From: Dreissena polymorpha
Lineage: Eukaryota; Mollusca; Bivalvia; Myida; Dreissenidae
Length of the DNA: 64,000 bases
Direction: 5' to 3'
NCBI RefSeq assembly: GCF_020536995.1
Contig: NC_068357.1
Span: 148,616,579 to 148,680,578, forward strand
Part shown: in pieces, positions 11,257-58,239 of the stretch
Position numbering within the stretch: position 1 is the stretch's first letter
Layout of the letters: each line of letters opens with the position of its first letter
The notes under the pieces: model-generated
What the model was told of the DNA's origin: nothing
The model's input: only the letters and a program-made list of their open reading frames with translations
The model's database searches: none
Position numbers and translations under genes: made by a program

Positions 11257-13170
11257 AGTAATATAACAATACTATTTTAACGAAATTTACCTCTTAAGGA
11301 CAATTTCAAATGCAAAACGATGGATACCAAACGTGCGTAGGAATTTGTAAACAAAATATCAATTAACACTACCACATACATACCGGCATGCTTCATTAAT
11401 ATAGGTCTACAAATAAATATTGCAATATGACGTTCGATTATATTAATTAAACATGCTAAACTATTTGTTTGAATATCATAATGCCACTTTTTTAACAAAA
11501 TGTGCTTATAAAACACACAAATATTTCTGTATCATTATATTCATTTGAAGATTGCTCGTATATTTGTATAATGTAATTCGTTTACATGATGTAAATTAAT
11601 CGACATAAATACCCGAGTTTTAAAACAATGACTTTTTCGTGAACAAGAACATTTGTGGATTTCTCATTAAAAACAGTATTTTGGACATGTTGTATTAAGT
11701 TAATTGATCGATCGACTCCCGAAATCATATCGTATAAATGTCCAACGAATGATAATTATTTTACCGTTGTGTTTTAAATTGCTGAAGATCAGTCGCTTTC
11801 TAGAGTCAGGTTTTTTCCAAGGATAATACCTTTTGGTGTTTTATGTCAATAGTTGTTTTTGAAATTTTGTATCATTTTTTTTTAAATAGTCACGTGTATG
11901 TATATGAGATTATATTTCTGAGGTTGAAATATATTTTCTGTGTTATGGCATCAATCGAACGTAATTTTCAAAATATTAATAATTGTGTACATAATGGATC
12001 GTTAATACTTTCTTATATTGCGGTTCCTTTGAATACTCAACACACATTTTTAAATAGAGAAGTTTTCCCCTGAAGAAATTTGTTGGGAACGACATCTAAA
12101 ATTCACGAAAAAAACACGAATATCTTGTATATTATAATAACATGCATCCCTAAACTTCCATATGTTATGACATATGGTCATTCCGGTTTGAATTAACACA
12201 GATACACTCTATTAGATTTTATAAAACGAAATAGATACGTGTATGCGCAAATCCGTCGAATCCTATATTGTCTGTGTCGTAGATATTGGTTTTATAGACG
12301 CCACAATGCGAAACATCATTGAATTTTACACACCGATTGGATCCGCGAAATGAATATTCTGATAATGTATTATTGTTCAGGTACGGTATGTAATATATTT
12401 ATGGAATTAATGCTCACTTCATATTACTTCAGTAAGTTTTTTAAATCCAATAAGTGTTTTTTTTCAGAAAATGTTTAACATGGACCCGTTTTCACGTCGC
12501 GATTGAAAATGTCGGATGTGTTTAGATTAGTCTAACAACATATTGTCGATTCATCACCTTGTTTGCGTAGTTTTCGCATAAGGATTGTTTCCATAAACAT
12601 CACTTTATGTGTCAGTTATTTCTGCAATCGCTTTAGTTATTTTTTAAACCTGGACAACACAAGCGGTGGTTTCGTTATATTTGTACGCCCAGGCAGAAGC
12701 TTTTGTTAGGAAGTTCGCCACCGAATTCCGTACTTTCCTCCTCACGCCATTCGCCGGGTGGCGTCAAGGTGGATTTTTTCTATGGGATGCCGCTCTCTCG
12801 GTTTTTCTTCGTCGGCGGCGACCTAACTGATGTACTGAAATAATTGTAAACCCAGTAAAATGTAAATGACAAGCTATAATTTCTTTCCAATATATAATAG
12901 AAAAAGACACACACAGACAATAAGCTGTCAGATACGCTAGTACGTAAACAAAAAAATCAAACATGCATATATGATATTCACAAATTCGAAATCTCATAGT
13001 GTTAAATTGTATTGTTATTTGTATAAAAATTGTTATTCTAATCATTTGTTGTACTTTAAAGAAAGGTGCTGTAAATTTGAAACTGTGTTTTCTATGTTTT
13101 TTCTCTAGTAATTCTTGATATGATGTTTCCAAATCCTATGTCACAAACAAACAGTGAACATAAGTTAAAA
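11257..13170. other. No recognisable gene
   Basis: AT-rich sequence beyond the 3' end of the minus-strand LRR gene. The 122-codon minus-strand frame at 12764-13132 shows no family motif and I do not call it. Confidence 0.45.
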
Positions 13171-13182
13171 ACAAATGCATTT

Positions 13183-13188
13183 TTTATT
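13183..13188 (-). terminator. Candidate polyadenylation signal AATAAA of the LRR gene
   Basis: tttatt on plus reads AATAAA on minus, about 360 bp after the stop codon of the terminal exon, a plausible 3' UTR length. Other AATAAA matches exist in this AT-rich sequence, so the choice is tentative. Confidence 0.4.
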
Positions 13189-13544
13189 GCAGTTTCCACA
13201 TCAAGATAAAACATAACTGTACAGTTGAAAAGGGAAATAAAACCTGAAAAGCACTTTCAAGAAGTCGTATAGTAAAATGATATCAGATCAACACTGCCAT
13301 TAACGAACCACAACAAACAAGCAATTGCACATGAACGTTCTTTATCAAGCGCATTCGATTCAGCATTTTTTACGATGTTCACAACATTAACTACCACCTT
13401 TTTGCAGACTGAACATATAAATAAACAAAATACAGTCAAACCATCAATTATTCCTATCATATTTGGGACACTGAATACCCTTAAAGTGAAATTTCAAGAC
13501 AGGTTGAAAGATTTCAAATTATAAGTTATTACACGTACACTAGA

Positions 13545-47470
<33,926 letters not shown>

Positions 47471-47532
47471 CTGAAGTAACAACAAACGACGTCATATGAT
47501 TAAACATTCAAGTTATACAAGTTAATATAAAT

Positions 47533-47566
47533 GGGCCGTGTCGCGGCAAAACCTGTATTCGTGACA
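47533..47566. repeat. Left terminal inverted repeat of the DNA transposon
   Basis: 34 bp, one mismatch (t versus a at the 22nd base) against the right end. It starts directly after the aaat duplication. Confidence 0.92.
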
Positions 47567-47709
47567 TCAGTTATGACGTTGGTAAATTCTCTGTAAAGTG
47601 ACGTCAACATTTTATTTAATTTGCGCGATTTCGTCATCACTGCAACATGTGGATCTGTGTAGCTGTTTTGGACAGTTATATATTTGTGTTAAGTATGAAA
47701 TGATGTGAT

Positions 47710-50700
47710 ATGGATAATGAAATAGAAGTAAGTAGTATATTTTATTATTATTGGCTATTTTGCAAAATTGGTTTGATCTAAATATTTAATAGAATATAGC
47801 GAACTAGACGTGTTTACAAATTAACCACCATGTTAAACGGTGTTAAGATATTCAGTGAACGAAAATTTATTTACGGTATAACTTATCAGACTAAAAGTTT
47901 GTTATTTTTATTTGTACATGAATTGTTGTAAGAGTTTGTCCCAACCTTTTATTGGAACCATGGGGTTACTACAAAAAGTTTTTTTTCCAATATTGAACCC
48001 GATCGATTCTAATTTGTTGTGCCGATCCTAAAGGCTTAACAGTTTTTAAAATTCAAAGCAAAATAGTATTTGTTATTTGTTAGTTTTTGTTTTCGATTTT
48101 TATTATAAACTCGACCATAGTCTCTAAATTATTATTTATCCAAATTCTTAATAGATTTAAGTAGATTAATATGCAGGAAAGAATATTGCATAGAAGTCTG
48201 GAAGATTTTTGTCACTTATTATCCTTGTTTCGGTAGGAAATAGCTTGCATATCGCACATATAGATCTACATTGTCTACTTTTATTCAATGACTGAGTGCA
48301 AAAACAAATTTCTGTAATTTCGCGTAAAGAAACACGTATCGATTATTTAATGTTTGAATAATTTGCAAAGACTATATACGTTTCCAGGAACTGGACAATT
48401 TATTGTCCGACCACTTTGGGCGAACTCCATCGGCATCTCAGGTGAGCTCAAATTCCGATGATGGGACTTATATAAATTCCCCAAATGATCATTCATTTAG
48501 TGAGGACGAAAACAGATCAGCAGCAAATAGTGTTGATTGTAGAGCCAGAAATTTCATTCACCAACATGACATTGTATGTAACAGCAGTGATGAGTATGAA
48601 AGTGATGTGGACGATACATACATTGTCAGTGGTGCATGCGCCAGTGGTGACATGGACGCTGACTATGCAACTGTCAGGCAGTTTCTCGAGATCGGATGTG
48701 GTTGAAAGAGTAAGTGTACTGTTAATTTTGAAATTGGCCAGGTATACCATCATATATTGAACATGAGAGAATTGACAAAGGCAGAGAAGGATATTATTGT
48801 CATGAGTAATCTTAAGTGTGGAAATGACCTGACTACAAAACGAGGGAAGCCAAGGAAACGTTCGATGGTTTCATACAATGCATTCCAAAAGCCAGTTTGC
48901 AAGAAAACGTTTATGCTGGTTAATGACATTGGTAGATCAGCTTTAGAAAATCTTGTAGACCATTATAAGCAGAATGGTCGATTGCCAAGAAATCATGGAA
49001 ACGTAGGAAAGAAACCATCACAAGCCGTCATTTATGATGATGTAAAACGCGTGGTTGAATTTTTGCAAAATTATGCGGACACGTATGGTATCCCCCAACC
49101 AGCAGCTCCCAGAGGAAGCGACAATACTCCTCCAATTTATCTTGACAGTGGTAAAACAAAACTAACCATTCATAAAGAGTATATAGAAAGTTGTCGCGAG
49201 GCTGGGGTTAGATCTTTACAGCGAACTGCTTTCTGTGAAATTTGGAAAAGCTGTCTGTGTCACATAAGAATAGCTTCGCCTAGGGATGATGTTTGCGCAA
49301 CATGTGAAGGCCACAGAAAGAACATTATGAAGGCAATAGAAGAGAGTGAAAAGTTAGAGGCTGCCGAAAACTTCAAACAACATGTGATAAATGCCCAAAA
49401 AGAAAGAGAACTTTATAATGACTGTGTAAAGCGTGCCAAGGAAACATGCATATTAAGTTCTGATAAAAGAACAAACCACTATACTTTTGATTTTAGTCAA
49501 AATGTATCCATTCCTCACTTCTCGCAACAAATGGGGCCAATTTATTTCATGTCCCTTCGCAAAGTACAGATTTTTGGTGTACGGATAGATGGACTGCCTA
49601 AACAGCTCAATTTTTTTATTGATGAAAGTGAAACTATGGGCATAGATGGTACCCAAACACACGGACCCAATGCTGTCATCTCGATGCTGGATATGGTGCT
49701 AGACACCCACGGGCGTGGTGAATCGACATGCTCCATCCATGCGGATAATTGTCCAGGTATTATTTTGTAAAATTATCCAGTGGTAATCAATCATATGATT
49801 CATTTAGTTATATTTGAATAAATATTTCAAACATATGAGTAAATATTGTGTTCTTAACAATTAAACATTATTTATATCTATGCCTATGTAGCATATGGTA
49901 ATAATTGTTTGATTTTTCTTTTAAAGTAGGCTTAACAAAATGTCTAACGTTACCTTAATAACAAAGAAAAAAATATAGAAACGTTTTAGTATGTATTTTT
50001 AGAATGTTAACATATGGTCTGCAATATTTTACAGGTCAGAACAAGAACCGCTACCTCATTGGTTATTTCACATGGTGTGTGATGACCGGCAGACATGACA
50101 TGATAGAATACCACATGCAAATATCAGGACATGCCAGGTGTCTGGTTGACAGTGGATTTGGGCATGTAAAGAAACTTTACAGGTACCTAAAAGCCGCCTT
50201 TGTTGTATGTGTAAGAATTTAAAAAAGGTAAATTTTCCTTGTATGAAGTGTTTTATTTATATAGCATGTAGAATAAGACCGAGTTTACATTTCTTCTCCT
50301 GACAATACTAGCAATCTGATCATTAAAATTCAGGAGGTCGAACATTGAGACAATGGACTCATTGACCCAGATGGTGAATATGTCCTCAGCATCCAATGAA
50401 GCAGTGAGGTATCCGGCATGGAACTGGCGGGATTGGAAAGGGTTTTTGTCCCGACTGTTTTGTCCTGTACCAGCGATAAGGTATTTACTAACGTAGGCCT
50501 ATGATAATTGGTTGAAAATGTTCACACCACTGAGTAGAATTGTTAATATTTTTTTCTGTATAACGGTTTTATACTGATGTTTAACGAAAAGTCTAAAATT
50601 CCTAAAGTGCAATACAAAGCGAAAGAAAACAAAACTCGGACATAACCATGCACATTGTCTTCAATTATAGTTACCAATGCAAATGAATATTATTCGCAAA

Positions 50701-51022
50701 TGCATCATAATTTTGTGTCCTATTCAAACGTATAAAAATGTTTGCCAAAATAGTATTTATTTTTATTTTCAGACAATATCAGTACTTCCGCATGACGACG
50801 GAAGAGCCAGGTGTGGTCACAATGCGCACGAGAGTCGGATGTCCAGAGGTCAAGGTTACAGTGACTATGGATGGCGTCCATATTCCATACCAACAACCGC
50901 ATATTGTAGAGGCCAAAGGACTCAGCCGAAACAGACAGGAGTACTTGTACAAAGTTGTCAGGCCATATCTCAGCGATGCTAACAAGGATGCTACTTGCCC
51001 TTGCCCAGAAACATCACTATAG
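47710..51022 (+). CDS. Transposase of the DNA transposon, five exons, one in-frame TGA
   Basis: Exons 47710-47727, 48388-49756, 50035-50182, 50334-50480 and 50773-51022 all have GT/AG borders and agreeing phases. They sum to 1932 bp: 643 codons plus TAG. The first exon is M-D-N-E-I-E, spliced at gtaagt. Residues 7-105 are acidic and serine-rich. A cysteine cluster around residue 110 (G-C-G-stop-K-S-K-C) carries TGA at 48703-48705, the only break, most simply a mutated Cys codon. Then E-L-T-K-A-E-K-D (~132-139) and a C-x-x-C near 317. The probable catalytic core follows: F-D-F-S-Q-N (Asp 374), H-A-D-N-C-P-G-Q-N-K-N (Asp 459) and G-H-A-R-C-L-V-D-S-G-F-G (Asp 501). A D-D-D/E RNase-H-like fold is inferred from this spacing. 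The C-terminal ~140 residues contain Y-P-A-W-N-W-R-D-W and end in C-P-C-P-E-T-S-L. Confidence 0.88.
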
Positions 51023-51928
51023 TTATGTCGTCGCATCTATCGCATCTACGGCGAAAGATTACACACATTATAATGTCAATATTTAAAGGCGAATGGCAAA
51101 TAACTTGAAACTTATTCTTCAGTACTTTTTGAATATCCTTCAATGTCTGTTTGAATACATTGGTTTATTTATAAATCATTTGAATAACACTTTTTCATAT
51201 CAAATGAAATATTTGTATTCACTTCTGCTCGTTTCTATAGAATTCATGGCAAACGAAGGATTCTGCATACAATATAAGCTGTACGATAAATAAATTGTGA
51301 ACATGCTAAGAATAATTATAAAATTATTAAAGATTACTCGACTCTTAATTTTTAAAAACAGCACTTTTGGGAAATAAAAATCTAACATTTCAACAAAATG
51401 AAATTATTTTATTATTTTTATTATTGGATATTGTTGGTTTATGTATAATGGTGTAATTGATAATGTTTGTTTTGATGCGTGCATTCCTATGAAAAACTAA
51501 ATGATATGTTGTGAAAATATGTGAGATTGGTTTAGAAAAAAATGATTAAAACTGAATGGTTTGCTGGTCGATGTAAATATAAGTGGACTTTGTTGCTAAG
51601 CAACGTATGTTAGTTTACAGTTTAATGTTAATCACAACTATTTTTAGAACACATAGATACCTGATAATATATTTTTAACAAAATAAATGCGTTCTTAAAT
51701 GTTATTTCATGTCTTGTTTATAAGTGTGGATTTTAATGTAACATACATCTGAATGCGGTTTACTTGAAAACGCTGTTAACGTTGTTAACGTCAAAACACC
51801 TCTGCAGTGCTGTTACTAAAATAAAAATTTCTCTGTAAGTAATGGGGCTATATCTATAAATTTGGTATCATAATAACAAGCAAAGAACAGTCTTTATCAA
51901 TCCATAGAAAACAAAAAATGTCAAATTT
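51023..51928. other. Transposon 3' region without a gene
   Basis: AT-rich tail of the transposon between the transposase stop and the right inverted repeat. An AATAAA occurs at 51290-51295, a candidate polyadenylation signal. A subterminal 'gttaac' doublet lies at 51775-51790. Confidence 0.5.
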
Positions 51929-51962
51929 TGTCACGAATACTGGTTTTGCCGCGACACGGCCC
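51929..51962. repeat. Right terminal inverted repeat of the DNA transposon
   Basis: Reverse complement of the left end with one mismatch; followed by aaat. Confidence 0.92.
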
Positions 51963-51966
51963 AAAT

Positions 51967-52899
51967 CAAAGATTTCCGATGTGGATTAAAAGAACACCGA
52001 TGTTAGCAAGTTTCCTGATAATACACGCCACATATGAATTGCCGTGAAACGATTAAATTGGCGAGTCAATTGGTAAGCCAGAAGAGGTAGCTCTAGATAG
52101 CCCTTGCCAAATAATGATAGCTGTCTGCTGCTGTCTATGTCAAAAATACTGCAATCGTATATGTATCTATATATTTATCGTATATTTATCACTTATGGGA
52201 CATGAGTAAATAAATACAGAAAATACATTATGTGAACCGCAATATTTATCTTTTACGATAATTCTCTATTTATTTAACATGTGTTTTAAGTGTGTGTTTT
52301 TCCTTTGCGTTAACACCATCAAACTAATTAACCTCGAAATCTGAATAGTCAATATATATATATAACTAATGGTTTGATTTAAGCTTGTTATGAGGGGATC
52401 TAAACGTTCTTTACATGTCACATTTTTTTAATCATCCTGAAACGTTTTCTTATATAAATTAAATGGACTACATTATTTGATATCAACTCTATTATTATGA
52501 CTGAACTGGTGGAAATGGTAAATTATTGTTTTACACCCCATGCATTTCAAAAGTAGCTTGATGTATTGATGTTTAATAAACAGTGTGTATTATCTGAAGC
52601 CATCCCCACATTCAAAAAGTAGCAAAACTTGTAAATAGTTTTTCTTTTTGTTGCTTGCTTAGAATCAGAAAATAAAATCATTTACATTCTATACATTAAT
52701 ATACCATGCAATACATCGACATTTCAATTTTAAATAACCTTTGCTCTAACAAATGCTTTCTTAATTGAAGTTTGCACATGCCTAGAATATGTTGTGACTA
52801 ATAAAAAGTTAAACTCGTGTCTAGTTATAATATGTTACAACTGTTTCTATAGGCAAAAAAACTAATTCAGATTTGCAAATTTAATTTATTTTCTGTAAC
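51967..52899. other. No recognisable feature
   Basis: AT-rich. If the LRR gene continues upstream this is intronic. No 72-bp LRR exon was found. Confidence 0.4.
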
Positions 52900-54177
52900 C
52901 ATTCAGTCCCTGTGGAAGGCATACGGACGAAAAGTAATATCAATAATGTTGTCATTGTTATAAATACACTGGTATAAAAGCATTTTTGTTCCTTGATTCT
53001 TTGTAAAATTATGGAATGCCTGCATGTACATACTTGTCTATGTAATTGCAATTTAATGACCATTAATTGTTCAATATACTGGTGAATCATAATACATTTT
53101 TACTAACATTTTTATAAGAACTTCAAACTAAACTTTCAAGGTACCAAACTGTACCACAAAAATATGATAACCATGAAACATGTGGACATTATATCAAACA
53201 TAGTTATTGTAAACAACAACTACCATATTAATTAAAACTCCAGTTTCTGTATTTCGGCTGGAAAAATAATAAAACATGTGTTAAGTATTCCTTCTTCAAA
53301 CCGAATGGAGAACTTGCGTTTTCAAATAATAGACATTGTTGAACATGTGAAGACATTACTTTTTTTATTTATTTATGCTAATGTATTTGTATATAAAAGT
53401 ATTTCACATTTCCACTCAACTTAGCTATTAATACCATTGGTCCTTATTACTTATTCAAACCAAATAAGCACCTCGCATGTTCTCCTTAAGGAATGCCTTC
53501 TTGTGTACCATACTCTTCGACACAACTATAACAATCATTATGCGTCTAGTTATGATGTTTAAACATGAACTTTCTTACACGTTTTATATATTAATAAACT
53601 AATAAAGAAATGTCTTTTTCTTGCCTGAATAATAAACACAACAATATCCTTATTCATTACTTACACCTTATAACGAACTAGCATTTGTTAACTAAATTAA
53701 TATCACAACATATACCAAACATAAACCATTTCTTTTACATGTAATACTTTGTACTATACAACTTTAGATATCATTCATTTTTAAATCCAAATAATTGTTT
53801 TAAAATGTATACGAAACAGGAATTTTCAACTAAACACATATTTCCATAGACGTAACTGGAATCCCTGTTAAATCATTTTACAGGTAAATGTGTTAAATAT
53901 ATACATTCCACATACTTCCAATTTTGTGTTTATCCAGTTCCTTCTTGCAGCATTAATGAACAATCAACTTGAATATGCCGTATTTCTTATTTGAGCAAAA
54001 TGAGGAATGCTTTTTTCTGAATTTTAATGATAATTGAGCATGTATACAACTTAACTTCATATGTATAACAATGTATGTTGTTAATATAATAAAATATGCA
54101 TTCCGATATTTTTTTTTATTTATTGATGTATTGATGTTTTGATTTATGGATTTATTGATTTATTGATTTATTGGTTT
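52900..54177 (+). repeat. Local repeat family R, copy R4, left part
   Basis: Aligns in order with R1 (37700-38850), ending in the same (ttga ttta)n simple sequence at 54110-54177, where the inverted-repeat element interrupts it. Confidence 0.8.
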
Positions 54178-57100
54178 GTGGCTGGGAACGCGACTTTGAC
54201 TATTCCGGCGCTGACGTCGTTTCCGAGAAAAAAAACGACTTTAAGTTGTGACTTCCGTTTCGCGTACTTTGTAGAACGTACAGCAAGGTTGTTGAGTGCG
54301 GAGAATTAAATTTAACCGTGTGTCTTTTGATATGTTTTGGTTTAAATTAACCTCAGCTTATATAATCAATTAATACTATAGGGCAGATTTTGCGGGCGAT
54401 GGACGTCGGCAATTGCTAATTTTCGGATAAAATTCCTGCGTTTTGTCAAGGTGGGATTTTTCCAGTGTTTTTTTAAAGAATATAAAAGATATTGCTGTGT
54501 CTATTTTACCCAAAACTGGGCGAAAGTTGTCAAAATGTAACAAACTTCTCATTTGATGTTTTGTTGTTGAATTTTCCTGTTATGACAGTAATTACATTTT
54601 GAATGTTTTGTGCATCTATTCTTATTTCCATTCGATGTTCAATTTATGTAATTTATGATGTTTGTTTAACAGTTCATCAGTTGACAGCAGACTCAATGTA
54701 ATTTGAATAGGTTGTATAAAAAAATTGTTTTGCAAATTTCTAAGCAATTCCCCGATAGCAAGTAAGCAATAACATTGCCTTTCGTAGTGACAACACAATT
54801 AAAGTGTCAGCAATCCGATAAATTATATTTGATGATGATTGTGAGTATACATTTTAATGTTTCTATTCTTGTCAGAATTTTAAGTTGTTGATGTCCATAT
54901 TAATGGTTGTGCTCAAGATGAAATCAAAAATATATCAATTGTTTTCTTAATCTGCATCCTATCCGTCATGTGTTTCAGCTAAAAATACAGATCGAGCAAA
55001 ACCGAAAAGAGCGAATACAAAAACAAGTGCTCATTAAATCAGGTATCATATGACTTACACCCTGCATTTTTACCTTATATGTGTTTAGCATCCTGCAATT
55101 AAAATAAATATTATCCTTTGCAAAGTTATGAGGATGTTTTGTTTAAAACACAGAATTATGTATTTTAAGAAAAATGTTTTATGTTACAAGATGGATAACA
55201 GTTTGCGCGCTTGATGAAGCAGTATTGCCAAGGAAGAGATAAGCATGTAACCAGCTTAGTAAAGCATTGTTTCCAATAATATGCTAAAGACAATAAATAA
55301 TATAATTAAAATATACAAACATAATTGTATTTAAATACCATAATAAATTAAATAAATGTATTAAAAACATATATGATGAAGTAATAAAACAGAATTATAC
55401 TTTATTTTAATGTTTTAATTAAAAACAATCACTATGCTCTGTTCTTTGTGCATATGTTGTGAACTGTGTATATGCCTCCTATGCCGAAATAAATATATCT
55501 ATAAATAAATCTATCTATCTGAAGGGATCAAAGTAAATTCTGAACGAAACAAGAATATTTTAATTGAAATTATAAATTAATTAATAATTTTTGTGTTATT
55601 TTCACACATATAAAGTTTGAAAAGAAAAATATCAATGGAGAAAAAGATTGCATATTATATTGATTGTAATTGCAATAAATTGAGGATACGTATGTGGTCT
55701 CCATTGTGTAATGCATTTTTTACGTGTTTGTAGAAGATTGCTTAAAAGAAATCAGACATGTATATAACAAAATGTATTGCAGATCTTCAATAATGAATTT
55801 CGCCAATTCTGGTGCAACCTCAACTTATCAAGTTTACATCTTACTGTCAGTTTCGACATTGTGTGAATGATAATATGGACAATATATTGTGCTCATAGAG
55901 TGTTGTGATATACTTTTTTAACAGATATTTTTTTCACGACTTAACAGGTCCTTTTTCATCAAGGTAATAAAACAAATACATTTTTATTGATATTCATTAA
56001 TTTGTAGTTCATAAAATCAACTATGCTTACTTTGTGTTTTTTAATCACTCTGTTATCCATAAGAAAACATAGTGAGCATGTTACAATATTTAAATCATAA
56101 TGTAATTTAATGTACAATGTTAACAGTTTTGTGTATTCTGTACACCAAGTCAGATACATTTAATATATTTTATGATTAATGATAATTAACTCTCTCATAG
56201 TGATATTCACTATACAATATTCTTTACAGCATAATAAATGCACTGTATTTTATGTATTCCCTTTTATTATTGTTTAATTTGAGTTACAATGCTATGAGGT
56301 TAAATTTTATTTACATTTAAATGTGTCTTGAATATTGCTGGGCCAAGTGTACAGTTGAGCCTTCGAAAAACGGTTTGAACCCCTAATGCTTTGCATTGAC
56401 CGTTCCAATGCGGTGACAACAGCTTTATTCATTTATGTGTTATGTATGTTGTTTTGTATTTGGCTGTTTTGTGCTGTTTTGGCAATTGGCCACCTGCCTT
56501 CCCTTAAATAAATGAACAACTAATTGTGTATAATGAGAATTCAATACTGCTCCAGCAGCTAAAGTTTCACTTTTTTATATTATATGTTATGTGTTCTAAA
56601 ATATCACTTATACTGTTGTAGTTCATATTGAAACCAAGATATGTGATGTAAATGTATGTGTTCATGTTATTTGTATATTATTTCTGTAACGTTAAACAAC
56701 ATTTTGTTGTGTTAAGTTCAATCTACGGTGACGTGTGACATAAAATGTAGTGCTTATTGCTTTAATTTTGTTTAAGTTGTAAAGGATGTTTTTGAACCCG
56801 TTCATATGCAATGAATGAATAATGTATTATCTCTGCCATTATGCTAAGTTTGTCAATATGTTTACTATAAATGCATTGTTGATAACACATATAATGTATT
56901 TGCAATTGCCAATTTACTGTTTCCATACCAACTGTTAACTTAATTAATGTTGTCTCATTAATTTGATCTATCGTTGAACAAAAATTAAAGATGCACAGCA
57001 CACATTGTATCATGAGCAGTTATTTTTTATGTGTAATATTGGAAGCTATACAGAATGTTCAATTTCAGAATACAGCCTATTGCCAGAAAATGTGAATACA

Positions 57101-57428
57101 TTTTAAATATTATGAATATGATTACCATGTTACATATCATTCCAGAACTTATTTTGATGATTCGGGTGTTATGTTTGTATTACATTCTTCAAAATGGTAA
57201 CAGCATAACATGTAATGATACTCCTTGAATTGAAACGTCATTTAATACAAAACAGCGCGTTTCGCGTTTGTGGCATGATTCACAAACAATGGCACAACTT
57301 CGTCATTTTTAGGAATTTGATACCTAAATTTCGGATTTTGATTATTAAGATGTCGCACCTTCATAATATGTACTATACTGAAAAATGCATTCTTTAACCA
57401 GAATAGTCAAAGTCGCGTTCCCAGCCAC
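54178..57428. mobile_element. 3.25-kb DNA element with inverted ends, no intact transposase
   Basis: The left end gtggctgggaacgcgacttt (54178 on) is matched perfectly over 28 bp, through 'gactattc', by the reverse complement of 57401-57428. Flanking octamers attggttt and atttattt match at 6 of 8 positions, weakly suggesting an 8-bp target duplication as in hAT elements. The host sequence is local repeat R4; the related R1 copy has no insert at this place (38817-38870). No open frame above ~85 codons lies inside, so the element is non-autonomous or decayed. It contains a secondary insertion or shared piece at 56258-56578. Confidence 0.85.
56258..56578 (+). repeat. Dispersed ~315-bp repeat, copy 2
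   Basis: Full-length match to 43969-44285, here nested within the inverted-repeat element, so it arrived after that element unless it belonged to it originally. Confidence 0.75.
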
Positions 57429-58100
57429 ATTTATTTATTTATAGATTTTTATATTTATTGATTTATTGGTTATTCAACTACTCAGCTCCGTTTTTATTTT
57501 GCTGAGGAGCGAGGAACCGGATCCTTATTGTGTATTCAAGACAATCACTATTACGTTTTGCGAAAAAAATCTAAAAAGATGTGTTGCTATTTGTTGGCTT
57601 GTCTGCAATAGGGCTTTAAGCGTGACAAACACCACGGCCAGTTGACATGCGTTATAAACGCATTAAAGGCAAACAGGGCTGAATCGATGTCAAGCTGATA
57701 AATTCGACCTAAAACTGTGTTTACTTTTAATTCTGATTGTCTTAAACCATGCTCTCTCAGTGTTATACATACGTTGCCAAATACAATGATAAAGAACAAT
57801 ATACAATAGTATCTCAAATGTAATGTCTATCAAAATATTTCCGAACAAAAACAATTGATCGCCGTATTCAACCAATACATGTAGTCAGACATACAAAGAA
57901 AAAAACAGACATTTTCGCATGTGAAACTTAACAATTTAACTTTCTGAAAAATCTGAAAAATAAAACGATTTACGAAAATATATCTTATCGATCAATCTTT
58001 ATGGAAATTGGTATTCTGAACCGCTGGTTAAATGTTTAAAAGAGCTTTAATAAATGGTTTATACAATATTGTTACCAGTTCGTATTAGTTATGTCTGAAC
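57429..58100 (+). repeat. Local repeat family R, copy R4, right part
   Basis: Continues R4 after the insert: simple sequence (ttta), 'gaggagcgaggaaccgga' matching R1 at 38899-38913, 'actattacg', and a tail ('atcaatctttatggaaat' ... 'ccagttcgtattagt') matching R3 at 45876-45990. About 270 bp (57570-57840) have no match in R1 or R3. Confidence 0.7.
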
Positions 58101-58239
58101 ATAATATAAAATAACACACTAATAACTTCATATAAAATAATACATATTGCTGAAAATGCAACCGGTGTCATGCGGTGTATAGCAATAAGACGGGGTTGAG
58201 AAGGCCAATCTGCGGTGTGCGTCATTAAATATTCAGGGA

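Larger units (their letters stand above)
47533..51962 (+). mobile_element. 4.43-kb DNA transposon with inverted ends, 4-bp target duplication and transposase
   Basis: The left end gggccgtgtcgcggcaaaac... (47533-47566) is matched by the reverse complement of 51929-51962 over 34 bp with one mismatch. The 4-bp sequence aaat flanks both ends (47529-47532 and 51963-51966). The interior carries one plus-strand multi-exon gene (47710-51022), with ~940 bp beyond it. Four-base duplications are known for Sola-type elements, and this transposase style (D-N-C-P-G-Q-N-K-N) resembles DUF7869-like proteins; I cannot fix the superfamily by eye. The near-identical ends and near-intact gene suggest recent activity. 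Confidence 0.92.

Noticed and set aside
48703-48705. TGA as a selenocysteine codon in the transposase
   Set aside because: No SECIS-like structure was recognised after the gene and the family is not known to use selenocysteine; a point mutation is simpler.
57587-57817. Minus-strand 76-codon frame with a signal-peptide-like start (M-R-Y-Y-C-I-L-F-F-I-I-V-F)
   Set aside because: T-rich minus-strand sequence readily gives hydrophobic starts in AT-rich DNA. No domain follows, and I could not link it in phase to the LRR exon, so it is not called as the missing first exon.
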